Of a stretch of DNA of 20,464 bases, positions 19,766 to 20,464 are shown piece by piece. This DNA is from a virus. The DNA lies in IMG/VR virus record IMGVR_UViG_3300020129_000286, positions 1 to 20,464 of that record; one strand, given 5' to 3'. The notes beneath the pieces were generated by a model. The model was given only the letters and a program-made list of their open reading frames with translations. It was not told the origin of the DNA and searched no databases. Every line of letters starts with the position of its first letter. Positions within the stretch are counted from its first letter, which is position 1. The position numbers and the translations under genes were made by a program.

Positions 19766-20464
19766 ATGACCGAAGGCAACACGGCAAGCGCTTCAGTGGT
19801 GGAGAGCTTCTGGAAGCAGAAGCTGGCCGACTACGTCATCCGCCAGGAGGCGGACGGCGCGGTCGGATTCCAGAAGCCGAAGGACATGTGGCACCGGGTC
19901 GGGAGCAAGTGCTTCCCGGCCGCCTGGGGCCCCATGCGGAGCCTGCAGATCCCGCAGAGCCAGATCGTCTCGTGGTTCGAGGCGGACAAGCTCGCGGTGC
20001 AGACCGGGGGAGCGGCCGAGCACGGGTACTGCACCCGCTGCCTGATCGTCTCCACCGTCAAGCAGGAACGTCCGGCCGCAGCCGCCAAGGCAGCCGCGCC
20101 CGCCGCAGCTACGTCGACGCAGGTCGACAGCGAGGGCAAGGCACTATGCCCGCGGTGCTTCGTCGAACTCAACGCAGAGGGATTCTGCGAGGAGCACGGC
20201 GACGCGGTCGAGGTCCGGGCCGAGATGGACGCCGAGGACAAGGCGGCCATCACCGAGGCGGTCGCGGCCGAGGTCGCGCCGGTCGTCGAGGCGATCGTCG
20301 AGATGCTCGACAACCCGCCGACCGTGGCGGACATGATCGCCGCGGATCGCGCCGATGCGGAGGTCGAGGTGGACCTCAGCCAGGCGGAGGTGGAGGCGGA
20401 CGATCCGATCGTGATCGAGGCCGACACCCCGGACGAGCGCAGCGCGGAGATGGAGGCGGAGCTG
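19766..20464 (+). CDS. acidic zinc-knuckle hypothetical protein (partial, runs off the window)
   Basis: The frame is open from the ATG at 19766 to the window edge, at least 233 codons with no stop. GAGAGAAGG precedes the start. The N-terminal 90 residues contain several aromatic residues (FWKQKLADYVIR, DMWHRVGSKCFPAAWGPMRSL). Then come CTRC near residue 93, an Ala-rich linker, and CPRC plus CEEH about 40 residues later, which together could form a zinc site. The remainder is very acidic and helical (repeated Glu/Ala/Val/Asp), ending VDLSQAEVEADDP and beyond. I recognise no family. It is in the place where a portal gene often follows the terminase, but it does not resemble a portal protein. 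Confidence 0.75.
   Translation, partial: MTEGNTASASVVESFWKQKLADYVIRQEADGAVGFQKPKDMWHRVGSKCFPAAWGPMRSLQIPQSQIVSWFEADKLAVQTGGAAEHGYCTRCLIVSTVKQERPAAAAKAAAPAAATSTQVDSEGKALCPRCFVELNAEGFCEEHGDAVEVRAEMDAEDKAAITEAVAAEVAPVVEAIVEMLDNPPTVADMIAADRADAEVEVDLSQAEVEADDPIVIEADTPDERSAEMEAEL

Noticed and set aside
1-20464. tRNA genes, CRISPR arrays or insertion sequences
   Set aside because: No cloverleaf with a CCA end or TTCGA-type loop, no evenly spaced repeats and no transposase were noticed. A tRNA or repeat search program would be needed to be certain.

Overview
The window reads as part of a tailed-phage (Caudoviricetes) genome that infects a high-GC actinobacterium. The evidence is a very GC-rich sequence with strong G/C preference at third codon positions, every credible gene on the + strand, many 4-base ATGA/GTGA stop-start overlaps, frequent GTG starts, and a small/large terminase pair. 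I cannot name the host genus from sequence alone. An integrated prophage is possible, but I see no integrase, attachment site or host genes.

Region 1 (131-3512) is the end of a DNA-metabolism block: a small CxC protein, a SNF2-like helicase, a small zinc-knuckle protein and a Cas4/RecB-like PD-(D/E)XK nuclease with the four cysteines expected for an Fe-S cluster. A 110-base gap then holds a 15-bp palindrome, an extended -10 promoter candidate and a leader hairpin.

Region 2 (3622-10708) is one tightly packed transcription unit. It begins with recombination genes: an unknown protein, a Sak4-like RecA-fold ATPase, a DUF669-type ssDNA-binding protein, a possible small DNA-binding protein, a VRR-NUC nuclease and a DUF932 protein. 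A run of small unknown genes follows, including a stand-alone SWIM zinc finger, several other zinc-knuckle proteins and two tiny putative membrane proteins. It ends at a 12-bp GC-rich hairpin (10721-10751).

Region 3 (10794-19466) starts from a candidate leaderless promoter. It carries the most unusual content: a zinc-knuckle protein, a pyruvoyl-dependent arginine decarboxylase of the AaxB type with its self-cleavage Ser-Ser, two GT-A-like glycosyltransferases, a methyltransferase fused to an N-terminal extra domain, an IbrA-like PP-loop (PAPS reductase/DUF3440) protein, its partner IbrB-like ParB protein, and two further ParB-domain paralogs. Terminase small and large subunits follow directly. 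The set looks like an accessory modification/regulatory island coupled to the packaging genes. Its substrate (phage DNA, virion surface or host metabolites) cannot be decided from sequence.

Region 4 (19467-20464) is a roughly 300-base intergenic region with an exact CRP/GlxR-type palindrome (TGTGA-N6-TCACA) upstream of an extended -10 promoter, a small ORF containing a GNRA-capped hairpin, and then an acidic zinc-knuckle protein that runs off the window. No portal gene is seen immediately after the terminase. No tRNA, rRNA, CRISPR array or insertion sequence was recognised.
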